This document shows positions 33,243 to 46,742 of a DNA stretch of 64,000 bases, piece by piece (position 1 is the first letter of the stretch; every line of letters starts with the position of its first letter). A program made the position numbers and the translations under genes. Below the pieces are notes generated by a model, which saw only the letters and a program-made list of their open reading frames with translations, searched no databases and was not told the DNA's origin. Origin of the DNA: Nymphaea colorata (taxonomy: Eukaryota; Streptophyta; Magnoliopsida; Nymphaeales; Nymphaeaceae); contig NC_045150.1 of assembly GCF_008831285.2 (NCBI RefSeq), positions 5,098,001-5,162,000 on the forward strand, given 5' to 3'.

Positions 33243-35399
33243 ATTCAGACCTTGAATCAGATCTGAATCTGGATCTGAATATTAAAAAAAAATATGAAGA
33301 CGGAGGTCATACAAATTCTTTAGTGCTTTATATGACTGTATTGATGAGTCGAGCCAACTTGGCTGGACTAGAATTCACCCAATTAACCTGAACTTAATCT
33401 CGACTCTTCAGGCTAAGAAATGGATTTGATCAAGTAAACAATTCGAGCTTGAGATAGGTAGGCTCGATTAGCTTAAACTCGGTTACGCTTGTGAAAAGAG
33501 AACACATAAAACATGTTTCACAATATTATCACAAAGGTTGAAGAGTTCGAGTGGGCCTAACTGAGCCGAGTTCGAGCTTTCTAAGCTCAAGACGAGCCGC
33601 ACTTGATTTGAGTTCAAGCTGGCCCAGCTCCACTCAAACTTCGCTCATGAACTGCCCTAGGATTGACCTTATAATACAGTCGAGCCACTCAACTTTGGTT
33701 ATGTTTGTGGGTTTTGAAAAACTTTTGAACATATTTTAAAGAATAACTTGTTTTTAAAGATTGAAATTTTAAATAAACCCTTTTGTGTTGAAATTTTAAA
33801 ATATTGGACACTGTTTTTAGTGGCAAAGCCATCTATTCATAAACCAACTTAGGGATTACAATTTTGGCTCTATGGGGGCATTTTGGGATCTCAATGTGGG
33901 CCTACATGTGTTATTATTTGTACATTGAGTGCTATTTGAGGGATTGAACTGTAACTGTAATCAATTCGGTTGAGCTTAATTATTATTTGTGAGAGGATGG
34001 GTAATTTCATGTGTTTGGATAGTAAGTTGGCTAACTCATGACTCAGACTCGAATCGGCTGATGACCGAGCCATCGGGTCAGTAAGTTGACTCATTGACTC
34101 AATTGAGTTTTTAAATAATCTGAATCGAACAAGTCAGAACGGGCCAGGGCTGAATTAGGCCGAGTCAGAGGTGAACCGAGCCAACCTTGACTTGTGGTCG
34201 TGGTTAGGTTTTCTAGCGATCCGAGCTGGCTCAGGATATTCCTAAGCCACCCCAAAGAGTCAGCCAACTATGGTGGATAGTGGATAAAGATTTTGGATCC
34301 ATTGATGTGCTGGATCTACAAATTCACTGTTATAGTAGTGATCTCCATAGTCTTATAGATCAGCTTTCGTTCCTCCCAGCAGAAAGAAACTGTTATCTCT
34401 ATCATAAAAGTTCGTAGGAGACTCTGTCCTGCATCAGTACGTGGACAGATTCATGCTTCCGCCACAACTTATTTGTTTTCATTTTTCAATTTTTTTTTAA
34501 TGGACGGAGATATGTTGGGTTAACGAGAAGAGTATTTCATTCGACCACCCAATAAAAGGGGCGAAGTCCCCACTCTTTTCTCTATTCCTCTGGAGTACCA
34601 GGTCTGCTTTGTCTACTTTGAGAATAGCATGGTTATGCTTCAACTTGAATATCAACAGCCGTTTTGTGCATCTCAAGAAGGTGATGTTTTTTGAATTCAA
34701 AAAGTATGAGCATATGCTGCGTCCATTACACCAACCCCTTTGGGAAATGTTGCAGTACCATTTATGGAGGATTGACAAAATAACTTTATATTGTGTGCTA
34801 TATACTATATCAAAAGGTGACCACAAGTAAAAATCCACCAATTGCAGCCACAACGAAATAGGTGAAAGCGCAAAATCCATGTTGCAGGCATCACCAGTCT
34901 CCTTATGAACTCTCTCTCTCTCTTGCACATGCACAGTACATGGAAAGATGCCATGATGGAGACAAAGCCAGGGGAAAAAATAAATTAAAAAAACTTACAT
35001 TAAATTTTAAAAAAAATTATGCATCTTATATAAAAATTTTGCAAAATGGTATTTGAAACAATAATTTGTCCTCTCTTATAAAAAATTCCCATCTTTGCCC
35101 CCCTGTTGGTACCTATTGCATTGATGCATAATGAAAATAGAGCAAGTTGAAGAATTGATTATGAACACCTACGCAGCATGCTATCTGTTATGGCCGAACA
35201 CAATGTTGCCCGCTCTTTTTTCTGCACAATCCCAGAGAGCTTCCTTTCAAATGGTACCACAGGCTGTTCTTTATTTTATTTTCACGGGATCGCGTAATAA
35301 ATAGACACGATAATGAATTCATCTTATTGTTGTTTTCTTTTTTCTTTTGGCTTTGAATAATTCCGACGGGCACGAAGCGTCACCAAGACCGATCAGTCA
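33243..35399. other. intergenic DNA with GAGCTCGAG-type repeat relics
   Basis: 33330-33700 and 34020-34250 are rich in GAGTCGAGCC, GAGTTCGAGC and GACTCATTGACTC words and resemble the element at 36490-36945. 34840-35130 is a copy of the dispersed repeat seen at 28796-29130 plus a MITE relic. No gene. Confidence 0.4.
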
Positions 35400-36490
35400 T
35401 TCAGACGATTCATACAATAATTGTTATTTTTGCATGTCCACTTCTGGCTGTGTGCAGTTCAAGCCCGCTGTCACCGGCTTTCTTTAATGCACTCGCCGGC
35501 CATACGGCTCCATCTCAGCCGGTTGGTTTGAGCAGCGGCCGGGCGAGGTACCTGTTTTGCCCACTTCTGTGAACGCAACGAGCATGCTTTTTAAATTTTT
35601 AATAGGCATTCTAAAGCTTTTCTTGTTTTTTACCTTTTTAAAAAGTTTTTTTTTTAATTTTAATAAAGATATTTTTTGACAAATCTGAAATTTTTTGGAA
35701 AATTTTGGAATTTTTTAAGAAAAAATCCTAAAAAATAGGAAAAAGAAAATTAAATTGACATCAATTAAATAATAGACATCTACGAAAGCTCAAATCAATC
35801 CTCACTAAGAATCTGAACTTTTTGGTGATATGTAAACACATCACTTTATTTTAGTATTTGCATGCATACTCTCAAAGCTGGAAAATAATTATTATAATAT
35901 AATGATCAATAAAATGCTATTTTGCGTTTCCACTTTGAGAGTCCCATATTACATACAACGCTAACTGATCATTTTTCATATATATTCTCAAACGTCGTCT
36001 GACGTGAGGGATACTATAGAGGTGTCTTATGAATGCTCAATTGAGGCATATTTATGTGTCGTTCGTGAATATGCCTCAATTTTTAAGAAAGATTAGCGAG
36101 ACACTTTGAGTGTTCCTGCTACCAAATATGCTCACAATGTCTTAAAAGGCATGTATCATTTTTGCTGCCAAAACGAGGGCTGGGAAAGGCTTTATTACAA
36201 AACAAATATTGGTTATAGAGTTGTAACATTGTATCTTTATCTTGGTATGATAAAGATACATAAAAGATAATATCCATAAGGATTGAACAGACTGCCGAAC
36301 TTACACTGACCAGCTATACTATGCCTTTTAGAAGATCCTCTGAAATGGACTTGTCTCTGTCTAGCCTCAAACATGAGTCAATCCATTGGAAAAGTGGTTC
36401 AAATAACTAATTGATTTGTTTTAAAAATACTACATTATCCGTTGATTGCTTGGTTACTAACTAAGTGAGTAATATACAAGGAGATAGGGC
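35400..36490. repeat. duplicated segment, left copy
   Basis: Colinear with 38190-39810. Shared landmarks in order: GCCGCTGTCAC or CCCGCTGTCAC, AACTTTTTGGTGATATGTAA, ATGTATCATTTTTGCT, AACATTGTAT.TTTATCTTGG and TATCCGTTGATTGCTTGGTTACT. Non-coding. Confidence 0.65.
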
Positions 36491-36945
36491 TGTACAACGA
36501 GCGGAGCCAATTCGGGCTCGACTCGAACTCGCTCGAAAAAAACTCGGCTCGTGCTTGACTCATTTATAAATGAGCTGAGTTCAAGCTTATAAAGATACTT
36601 AAAATGATAAACTAATCGAGTTCAAGTTTCAAGAAATAGACTCGTTTATACTCAGACTCCACTCGCAAACCGATACTCTATATATACTGCCAAAACCAGT
36701 TCACCGGTTTTGACTTTTAGGGTAAAAACAAATTTTCACAAGTTACACGAGTTTAACACTTACAGGAGTTAATGCCAAACGAGTTAACGCCTAAACGAGT
36801 TAAATAGGTTAACTGAGTCGAGTTTGAGTTCAATTTTGTGTAATCGAGTCGAGCTGGAGCTCGCTATAAGGAGCTCTACTCGAGTTTGAGGCAAGCTCAA
36901 GCTCGAGTTTTTTGGGCCGAGTCAAGCTCGATCTAGTCATAACCA
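36491..36945. mobile_element. GAGCTCGACTCG-rich MITE-like element
   Basis: The left part reads GGGCTCGACTCGAACTCG and the right part carries its loose inverse (CGAGTTTTTTGGGCCGAGTC, then GCTCGATC). A partial relative lies at 44230-44340. It has the size and palindromic build of a plant non-autonomous DNA transposon; no clean target duplication is seen. Confidence 0.5.
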
Positions 36946-38189
36946 TATAGTCAAGTGAGCACATAAGCACCTCATCCAAAAGAATTCAAAATTGAATAAA
37001 CCCTAAGTAATGCGTGAGGTTACAAAGAACAAACTGTTAGGAGAATTTAAACATGTTACTAATTGCCTAAACTAGATCACTTATGTAACTATAACCTTAG
37101 ATAGAAGACTTTAACCAAGGTAACGAGTAATAATTTATGGGTGAAGGAGAGATGGGAAAACCATAATTAACCAAAGTCTTCCCCTCACCACTCCCACCTC
37201 TCTTCCATTGTGTGCCTCCCGACCCAGGGTTGCGTTTGGGCCTGGTGTGGAGTTAGTGAACCGCCAATTAGGTACAGTGTTTCACCATATAAAGTCCAAA
37301 AGCATATCATCCATTGAATTGGCATACTACCAACCAGACCAACTATACTATGCAAGTGACTAACAATTTATAATCTAAAACTGACACAAATTAGTATTGC
37401 ATAATCCTAATCTAACCAAATTATTAAACAAATAAACCATAGTAAAAGATAAGCAATAATCACTTATAAATCGGATTAGCTTTAAACCTACTTCCAAGTA
37501 AGAAAGTAACCTCGAAAAGAGGGAGCTAAAAGAAGTTACCTGCTCACCACTTGTGATTTTTCTTAGCTGCATGGCATGACCGGCATCCATGAACGGAAGT
37601 GGGTCATGTGCGCACTCTTGTATATGAAAAATTGTGCACCGGGTATACAATGACCAAAACACGCCCACTAAAATAAATAAGAAAACGGCTTTTACAAGGG
37701 TAAAAAAGTTTTTAAAAAAGTAAAAAGTCTAAAATGTCCACTTATTTTATAAAAAAATTCAAAAAATGCCTCCACCCCACTTTGTTGCATACTTGCTGCA
37801 CAACTCAATTTGCCGATAGAATCGCTGCTAAGGCTAAGCATCAGGTCGGGCATACCAGGCCGGCCCGATAACTTATTGGGCTGGTCCGGATCAGCTCAAT
37901 AAGTTTTTTAATATTATTTTTAGTATATATTATGTATGTATTGTTTTATACTAAAAAGTATATGTTTTTATTTTAACCGGACCGGAACTAGGCTCGGGTT
38001 TCAGGCAACTTGTTCCGGCCTAAGCATGGCTCTTTATTGGGCTCGGGATTGAAATGTTGGACAGGGCCAAACCAGCCTGATGCCCAGGCTTAGTTTGAGA
38101 TGTTAAGTCAAAAGAGAACGATGGCTGTTTGATTCATGATCGTCAGATGCCCAGGCTTTTCAGACTTCAAATGAAGAGGCCATCCACTC
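36946..38189. other. intergenic DNA with repeat relics
   Basis: 37670-37830 is one copy of an AT-rich dispersed repeat also seen at 28510-28650 and 59680-59830 (TTTTATAAAAAAATTC, then CTCCACCCC and TTGCATACTTG-like words). 37826-38100 is a GC/AT mosaic with inverted ends (CTAAGCATCAGG on the left, CAGCCTGATGCCCAGGCTTAG on the right), related to 44870-45330. No gene. Confidence 0.4.
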
Positions 38190-39810
38190 ACTGCTGGCCT
38201 GGCCGTCTGCAGTCAAGCCGCTGTCACTGGACCTAGCGGCCGGCGAGCTAGCTGTTTTGTTAAATACACAGCTTAAACAAGTTCAGCTTCTCACGGCAGC
38301 ATGGATCTCAAACACAACGTTGCCGCTTGAAAAACCGTGGATTTGACGTCCGACCACCTCCTTCCAACCTTACACCACTGGCGGCCTCCACTATGCCGTA
38401 AACATTGCCTTTTTAATTTACATTGTTACAAATATGGTTAATGGGTTTTAGGCAAGGCCTTTTTTCGGGTTTTTTTTTATAAATTTAAAAATTTCTATAA
38501 AAAAATCGGTATTTTTTAGGAAACAAAAAAAATCTAAAAATTAGGAAAAAGTAAAATAAATGAAAAAGTAACAAAAAAACATAACGAATAACTTGATAAA
38601 ATGACAAAAATCATGTTTTACTAATGATAGGAATGAGGATAATTTAAACCTTAAAACAAAAATAATGACAATGATGTGATAAAAATATGAAAAAAAGTCA
38701 GTTTGGAGTTTATGGGAAAATGGGAAAAGATATAATTTTTCATTTTTATTGGGTCTTTTTGGAAAAAGACTGGTTTTTTGTGACTCTCCTTTTTGGTTTT
38801 CTAGAAATAATTATATTTAGAGGGCAATTTTGTAACTTATTCATCTTAAACTTCCTGCCTAAAAAGGGACAGTTTCAGACTTAGTTGGACAATTTGTTAA
38901 CTCATTCGTTTACTGGGCAGCTTGAGAACTGAAACTGGCATTAATGAAATCATCGACACCATTAAAAAAATAAGTAGTTCTACTGACATGCAAACGAAAA
39001 ACGTTAAAACTATTTGTATTATTGACGTTCATGAAATGCACCAATATGAATAGCGTCACTAAAGATTCCACTGATGGTCTAGAAAAATTGTCGGTATACA
39101 TGCATTTATGAACTTTTTGGTGATATGTAACCTCATTATTTGCATACATACTCAAACGTCGAAAAAAATTATTGTAGTAAGATGAGACATAAAATATTGT
39201 TTTTACTTTTCCATTCTTGAGGGACATTGTGGAAGCATCTCAACTCAAAAATCATGGCATATTCTAGTTAACAATATCTCATGCTCACAAAATGTTATTT
39301 TTGCCAAACAACTTCTAGATGTATCATTTTTGCTACTAAAACTAGTGTCAGAAAATGCTTTACTAGAATTTCATTTTAAACCTTTTAGGTTTAAGATTAT
39401 ATAGGGGTTATGGAGTTGGAACATTGTATTTTTATCTTGGCATGATGGTGCATAATGCTTTGAATGGATCACTGAACTTTCAACGGGGAAGAGCAAAGGA
39501 AAACTTTTTTTTTTTTTACATTGAAGAAATCAAATTTTTTTAATTTGGCCCGATCGTTACCTCTTCGTCACTCTTCTTGACCCGACTCTAGAAAAAATCT
39601 TGGCTCCACCCCTTGAAAGCTCTCGCAAAGTGAAATATCATTTGGGAATTGGGATTGTTTCCGCATACATTCAAACATTTCAGTGAGAAAGCGGTTCAAG
39701 CAACTAATTGATTTGTTTTGAAACTAAAACATTATCCGTTGATTGCTTGGTTACTTAGTCAGTAATATACAGTGCTTGGTTACTTAGTCAGTAATGTACA
39801 GGGAGAGAGG
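38190..39810. repeat. duplicated segment, right copy
   Basis: Partner of 35400-36490 but about 500 bp longer, with extra AT-rich DNA near 38400-38900. A short internal tandem duplication (GTGCTTGGTTACTTAGTCAG) lies near 39770-39800. Confidence 0.65.
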
Positions 39811-40369
39811 GAGAAGCAAGACACGCCTTTCCTAAAACATTTTGCCAAAACAGCATCATTTTTTAATGAAATAATGAAAACATGCTTATGTTTTGATTTA
39901 TTTCACTTAACTGCCTAACCTGTAAGAAAGAGGTGAACAGTTACACGTTAGGCCCTTGGGGCTTAGACCCCTATGAGATTCAAGATTCAAGAATCAAGAC
40001 GGGGCGATATAACAAACACATGGATCGCTTTCAATCTTTTTAGTTCAACCGTCTGTTTCTTGAATTTCAGCGTTTTCTTACAGAGTTCGTTCTTTCTCGA
40101 TATCATCACACCCAACATAAACCTACAACCGGAGAAAAGGAAAAGATAAGGAGAAGCATTAATAGTCGTATTATTATCGTTTACAGATCTTCAATCTTAC
40201 ATGTTACAACAACAAGATATTCCACGTTCACGAAAAAGAGGCGAAAAAAAAATGGTGGAAGGAATTCCCTCTTTCAGAAAGATAAAGAAAAAAAAAATTA
40301 CAGGTTTTGCCTTCCACCTGTCCCTAAATTGTCCAGTTGCGCCAATCCATCCATCAATCGGTCAATGAG
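39811..40369. other. 3' flank of the VQ gene
   Basis: This lies downstream of the VQ gene on its own strand. It probably contains the 3' untranslated region and polyadenylation site, but no single signal stands out. Confidence 0.3.
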
Positions 40370-41008
40370 TTAGTCAAGGAACCGGTCCGTCGTCATGCCC
40401 GGCGACAGTATCAGCGGCAACGGCGACAGACGCCCGTAGAACGTGGGGCTCAGATTGCTCAGTAACGCGCTTAATTCCCGATCCGGCGACGGCACGCAGA
40501 AATTGGGGGAGATGCAAGGGTTCGAGAGGAAGTTGGGGGAGAAGGGCGGCAGCGAGGACGGGAGCGGGAAAAAATTGGGGGAAATGGGGGGCAGGCAAGA
40601 CGGGAGCGGAGAGAGGATGCCATGGGGGTTCCCCTCCTCCTTCCGGTCCAATAGCGTGTCCATCTCGATCTCCACCTCCGGCGGAAGGCCGAAGTCGCCC
40701 ATTCCCTCTCCGCTGCCGAACCTTCCCGCCGGCGTCCGGGGCGACGGGCCCGGCGACGGCCCCGTGAGACGCTGCACGACCGACATGAAGTCGTCCGTCG
40801 TCACCTGGATGATCTTGGGGGATACCGCATAGATGATGACGGGGCCGGCCCGGGGGCAGTCCTCCTCCGCCGGAAGATGTGGCGCGGACGGTCCAGGCGG
40901 TGGCTTCTTGAATTTACTGGGGTTCTTCCGAACCCTTAGCGGAGCTGGTCTCGGACCCTGGAGCTCCTTCCTCTGAGGCGGCGGCCTTCCGGGTCCCTGC
41001 CGGTCCAT
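40370..41008 (-). CDS. VQ-motif protein, MKS1-like (intact, intronless)
   Basis: A 212-residue protein. The VQ motif FMSVVQRLTG (FxxxVQxLTG) is at residues 74-83, preceded by PVIIYAVSPKIIQV (56-69), as in MKS1-type VQ proteins. VQ proteins bind WRKY transcription factors in the nucleus through this motif, and MKS1-like members are MAP-kinase substrates in immunity. I start at the methionine of MDRQGPGRPPP because MKS1-like proteins begin close to a basic ELQGPRPAPL segment; an upstream in-frame methionine at 41200 would add 64 unrelated residues. Lys/Pro-rich KFKKPPPGP lies at 32-40. The C-terminal third has three SPNF repeats and several Ser-Pro sites, plausible MAP-kinase targets. Single-exon structure is typical. 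Composition is GC-rich, unlike its flanks. Confidence 0.9.
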   Translation of the reverse strand: MDRQGPGRPPPQRKELQGPRPAPLRVRKNPSKFKKPPPGPSAPHLPAEEDCPRAGPVIIYAVSPKIIQVTTDDFMSVVQRLTGPSPGPSPRTPAGRFGSGEGMGDFGLPPEVEIEMDTLLDRKEEGNPHGILSPLPSCLPPISPNFFPLPSSLPPFSPNFLSNPCISPNFCVPSPDRELSALLSNLSPTFYGRLSPLPLILSPGMTTDRFLD

Positions 41009-41330
41009 GGATTTTCCCGAGGACCAGAAACCGGTGCCGACGGGAAGGGGAAGGATGGAGGTGGTGGGCGTTGGTGGTAGCAGCAATGCCTTTATGACCC
41101 GCTTTGGTCGCTGGAGAATAGTCAACGACGGCGACCTCCGGAGAAGAGCTGGAGAAGAGCTGATTCGTGTAAAACAACTGCCTGCCCCAAGTCCGAGCAA
41201 CTGTAAACAACGCTAAATTGAATATAATTACGCTAGCCCCAACTTTTGCCTTATAATACAAAAAGAACCTCGTATTTTTGTGCAGGGACATTTCGAGGCC
41301 GTCTCTCCGTCGGAACATTCTGGTCGTGGG
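41009..41330 (-). promoter_or_regulatory. VQ gene 5' leader and promoter region
   Basis: Upstream of the start on the gene's strand, GC falls sharply at about 41215. An AT-rich TTATAATAC stretch (as read on +) near 41251 could hold a TATA element. This is inferred from position, not from a strong motif. Confidence 0.3.
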
Positions 41331-44300
41331 ACAATCATGAGAGAAATAAACGAGTTCTTTTAAATGAACCTTCTTCTCTACTTTGAGGGGTATTTTTGGT
41401 TCTTGAAAAAATAATTTAACTTCTGTATTAATTCAAGTCAGAGATGTGAGAGTCTGATAGCTACTTGTTTACCTTATTTATACATCACAATGCTAACAAA
41501 AAAAGGTTCCCTTTTTACGTCTTAAAGTTCACATTTTTTCCCAAAGCTAACTCTATGTGATGGAGGTTTCAAATTTGGTGGTCGATCCTTACCTTGAAAA
41601 ATGGAGCCATAGAGAAAACACTTTGCGTTGTTAGTTTTGTTCGTAGTTGTAAACTGCAAAATTCTACTGGACGAAATCTTGATGTTACACCCAATTCACC
41701 TTTGCTTTTTTCTGAAATTTCGATTCTTGAATTATGTTTTTCCTATACGCATGAATTGTTACTTGTGACTCTCACCAATGAAATCATTTCTCATGATATC
41801 ATTTATCTATTGATTGAAAAGTTTGATGCACGATTATCTAGTATCATTTATCATTTCTCATGATATCATTTATCTATTGATTGAAAAGTTTGATGCATTA
41901 TTATCTAGTATCATTTATGAATGTTTCATGAATGTGCTTCAAAGATTTTGTTAGGTTAATGCAACAATAATAGTATTACATGAATCTGTCTCAATCTTTA
42001 ATATAGATTTATAAGACACTTAAAAAGTGTTTTTTCTGCCAAAAAAACATTTGCTGTCATATTTTTTGGCCGACCCTTTATAATTTCTTCACGTCACTTA
42101 CTTGTCTATCAATGTAGACTTTACATATTAAATAAGTTTGTAAACAAATATGTTTTTAGATCCGATTACCTAACCAGTACGTAGTTATTTTAATATCAAG
42201 TACCAAAATATGCGTAGTATTTCTTATGGACATTTTTACTTGAAAATTGAAATTAAGCTTTTTTTTTCTCATAACTGTCAAATTGCGGCTAACTTTCGTA
42301 GGCCTTTTGCATGTGTATTGTATTGGGTTCTAGAAATTTCAGCCGCAAAATTAAATTAATGGAAACTTGAAGGGGTTATTTGAGAACTGGAATTCCAAGC
42401 TTGACCAGGGGCGTACATCTAGTTAGTTTCCCAACGGCAACCGTTGATCGTGGTGGACGGAATCAGGGATTTCCAAGTGGGCCCACCGTTGCCTAAATTG
42501 GTCAAATGGTAGTACTGCTCAGAGGGACCGTCCAGATTTCAAATCCTGGATTTATCCTAATTTGAATAAATCAATTTTAGCGACGACAGTAGGAAATAAA
42601 AAATGAAGCAGTTGATAAATCGCAAGATTTATAAACAAATAAACCTTTTTTTATATGTGACATTTTTTTACGATAAGGACGTGATAAAACAAAGGTTTCG
42701 GTTTTAGTGTCACAAATATCAATGTATTTAAACGATATTAAGAAATAAATGAGAAACTGAAAATAACGTGAAAAAAGTTGCATCTTTTTAAATAAAGTGA
42801 AAGTTAAATTTATTATGCCTCCTCCTGCATTTTGCATTTTATTCGTTTTTCTCTTTTTTAATGTTAACATCCTCAAGGGTTCAGGTTTAAACTTAAACGT
42901 AATTATTCACCATTACTTTGTCAACATTAAGACATTATTTATATCATTTCATATAATTTTATATGTTTTTGTATTTAGTTATTTTCATTTATTTTATTTT
43001 TACCTGACTTTTAGGAACTTTTCAATTTCTAATCTTTTGTTCAGATTTTTTCAAGGGTTTCTTAAATAAATCAACTTTACTGAAAAATACCTAACAAAAA
43101 CATCATCATTAAAAACCCAAAACGAATTTAAGTTTATGATCTGGCTGCAGGACCAGAGGCAAGGACCATGGCTCTCTCTCCAATTAAAAAAAAAACGAAA
43201 AATTTACTTATAAATTAAAAAAAATTAACCTATATAAAAAAATTAAAATTCTATATTTAGGTTCTTGTTAAAATTTTGAAATTATAGTTTAGCTCCTGCA
43301 ACAAAAAAGCTCTGCTTGCATTTCTTTCTGGTTGGTATTTGATACAGCATGTTTCTTGCCAACCCACAGATCCTAATGGCTGTGAAATGGATTGAGCCTT
43401 CTTGAAGCACCTAAATCAACTTAATTTTCCATAATTTTTTTATGCACTCATTTAATTTTAGTGTAGACTGTGATTTTTCATTTTAGCTTTTAAAATCTAT
43501 ATTTGTGTACAGAGAACACAAATTTTATGTTAGTTTAGATGTTATAGAGTACAGATCCCTTTTCCTTCCAATTGTTTTTAATTTCATTGGAAAAATAAAA
43601 ATATAAGATCTTTTCAAACCAAGAACAGCAACTATAAATGATTAAAGACCAGCATATCTTCAATACAACACAATTTTATAAGGTTGTTTTATATACATCC
43701 AAACATTACATTATATATTATCAATGGAATAAGCTAGCTATATAAGTTCTGAAGGTTTTGAAACATCGCATGCTAAGCATAGTATTATGCACACATTTGC
43801 AACAAATTATAGGTGCATCTTATCGAAAGAATGTCATGCAGCACAATCTATTGGGTGTCTTAAGCATGTTATATTTAACATCTTCTTCTTCTTTCTTCTC
43901 GTAATAAAATCCCAAATTTGTGATGACTTTTTTGGCCCGATATATAAACCTTAAATAACTACACACCAATAAGAAAAACTTCGTATAATAATTCAAGTAA
44001 GATGCTAAGATTTGTTACTCTATCCAAATAAACGCTTCATATGAAATAAACAAATCAAAATAATATGTTTTTGGCGATCTCTGAGCAAATTTTCATACCT
44101 ATCATTCTTTAATCCTTGTTCACCAACACAAGTTGGCCAATCAAAAGATGATGCATTGCTTGCATTTCAAACACATATGAAATCGACCCTTGCATGTCAT
44201 CAACTTCAACATCAATTCTTTGGTTAACTTTTAGGGCTGAACACGAGCCGAGTCGAGCCCGAGCTCGGTCAGCTCGACTAAGTGAGACTCGAACTCGGCT

Positions 44301-46433
44301 CGACTAAGTGAGGCTCAAACTCAATTCTTTGGTTAACTTAATAACTTTACAGTCTCACCAAGAAAATGCATGCTAATATACATAGTTTTGACAAGGCCAA
44401 CATCTCTTATAATTTAGGTCATGCATTGCACTTGTAGTAAATTAACCTTTCCATATATCATGGCATTATTTGCATTCTCAAAGTTGATGAAGGAATGCAG
44501 ACCATTCCAGTGCTTTTCGTTTCCTCCATCCTTCATAGTTCATCTTTGATTTTCTATGTCAGCTCTTATTTAGATGTGCTTTTTCGAAATGACGTGGGTC
44601 AAAAACGTACATGGCTGTAGATGACATGGCTAATGACACATATATAACCATTCTAATATATGACATGTTGTGGTGGATGATCTCAACCCTACATCTATAA
44701 TATACACACCCTTCATCAGTTCACATAACTTGACCACCATGATTGCCCTGCATAATCATCTTAGGACCTTGAATTAATTTGGCCTAAAGTGATTAACAAA
44801 ATAATTTTTTATGCATCAAAGGTTTAAAGTCCAAGTCAATCATACATATGCTCAAATAACTCGGACCCAGGCTTGGGCCTGAAAGAAGGCCCGATAGAGA
44901 GAGTGGGTGAGCAATTGCTCTTAAGGATGGTGTCGGGTCAGATACCCGATGGGTACCCAGTACTCGAGAAAAAAAAAAAGGCACCGGGCCAGCCCGATAA
45001 AGAGAGTGAAGGAGTAATTGCTCTTAAGACAGGGCGTTGGGTCGGATACCCACCGGTACCCACTACTCGGCCTGACTCAGGCCCCGGTTCAAGCCTAAAA
45101 AAAAGTATCAAGCCCGCCCGGGTGGTCTTCACTAAGTCGGTTTTGGTTTGATAAGGTTTTTTTAGTACATTATTTTATTGATTTTTATATTTGATTATAA
45201 TAATTATGATTAATTATATTTATATATTATTTTATATTAAAAATATATATTTTTTAATTTAATTGAATCAAACTCAAGCCTAGCTCTGGTTTGGATTTTA
45301 GGTGTGAGGCCGGCCCGAACCAGACTCCTTATTGAAAAGACATGTAGATGACGTGTTGGGCATGGAGGTCCACATCAGAGACACTCAACCATTAAATAGA
45401 ACCTGCATTAGTGCACCGCTGGTCCTTAGAAAACAAGCCAACTTATTCAACGATATCCCAATTAAATTGACATGCATTCTGTCTATATATATCATATGTC
45501 ACACGACCAACAAAGCTTGTACTTGTGAATGAAGATATTTAATATGTCAAGAATGTATTACTCCTGATATTTGAGATCCTACAGGCTTATTGCTTTAAGA
45601 GCACCAGTTGAAAAGGCATCTTATAGTATGCAATGTTATTATGTACTTGACATTTTGCCTATCCTATCTTTTTCTCAATTTGTCTCATGAAACTTTAGCT
45701 CATGAATTTAATTTATGACTTTTCAAGCATTAACTGATTTTGTGAGCCATTATTTTTTGGCTATCTGAGGAGCACAATATAATTTAGTTCGTTGTGATTA
45801 TTAAGATTCATTTGTGCCATATGAATTATCATAGGTTTGTCTAAATACTTGTCCAACTGTTTCACTAATCCATCACAATTTTAAAACAGATTCATACAAC
45901 ACTCTCTCATATTCATATAACACTCTCTCATATTGTTGTTATACCAAACAACCCAAAAAAAATCCATCCCTCAACTACTTAAACGTCAAACTATATTATA
46001 TTATACCACTGATTTGTGTACAATTTTTTCATTTAAAATAATAAAAGATTTGGTTGATTAGTTCAATTCATAGTTTTTGTGAATATATAGTACGTAAGAT
46101 TTTACTTATAATACTAAAACATTTGGTTGATTAATTTAATGTCACGTTTTATGTGAGTCGACTTGATTTAACGGTACAAAGTATGTTAGCTAAGGTTATC
46201 GCATGGTTTATATTGTTTATTTTCATATGAATAATTTTAAAAAATACTTAAAAGGAAATCGCTAATTTATATGCGTGAACCTCTTCCAAGCTATATTTGA
46301 GATGAGGATGACGAGAAACCCCTGGTTAGGGCGCGGACTCTAAAAAGGGCGACGGCACTGTTTGCTCGAAACTTCAGGGTCGAAGCTCCAGGGTATCTTC
46401 ATTCTTCCCCCCCTCGCTCTTCTCTCCCTCTCT
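41331..46433. other. intergenic DNA between the VQ and zinc-knuckle genes
   Basis: About 5 kb without a recognised gene. A short direct repeat (ATCATTTATCATTTCTCATG-like words) occurs at 41800-41930. 41880-42070 resembles an inverted-repeat MITE relic. 43140-43310 is an A-rich MITE relic, 44230-44340 a GAGCTCG-type repeat, and 44877-45115 a tandem repeat. Long AT-rich ORFs near 42800-43060 look non-coding. Confidence 0.35.
44877..45115 (+). repeat. two-copy ~118-bp tandem repeat
   Basis: GGCCCGATAGAGAGAGTG, AATTGCTCTTAAG, GGATACCC or AGATACCC and GGTACCCA recur about 118 bp apart. The region, with its Gly/Ala-free AT-rich right flank to about 45330, is related to 37826-38100. Confidence 0.65.
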
Positions 46434-46742
46434 ATGGCGAATTCGCCGGAGCACGATATCGACGACGAGCTCTTTCAGGAGGTGTATGGGAAGGAGTATA
46501 CTGGGCCAACGGGGACGCGGTCGGCCGCTCAGGTGGCGTCGGCGCCTGTGACCAAGAGGCCGCAACACAGCGACAGCGAGGAGGAGGGCGAACCGGACCC
46601 CAACGCCGTGCCGACGGACTTCACGAGCCGTGAGGCGAAGGCGTGGGAGGCGAAGGCCAAGGCGACGGAGCGCAACTGGAAGAAGCGGAAGGAGGAGGAA
46701 ATGATATGCAAGATCTGCGGCGAGTCAGGCCATTTTACTCAG
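46434..46742 (+). CDS. zinc-knuckle gene, exon 1
   Basis: 103 codons from MANSPEHDID to GHFTQ, ending CAG|GTATTC in phase 0. It contains an acidic stretch (SDSEEEGEPD) and a Lys/Arg/Glu-rich helix (NWKKRKEEEM) just before the zinc knuckle. The start is the ATG in CTATGGCG after a CT-rich leader. Confidence 0.85.

Noticed and set aside
42797-43069. 90-codon Phe/Ile/Tyr-rich ORF
   Set aside because: AT-rich composition alone explains it; no signal, motif or splice context.
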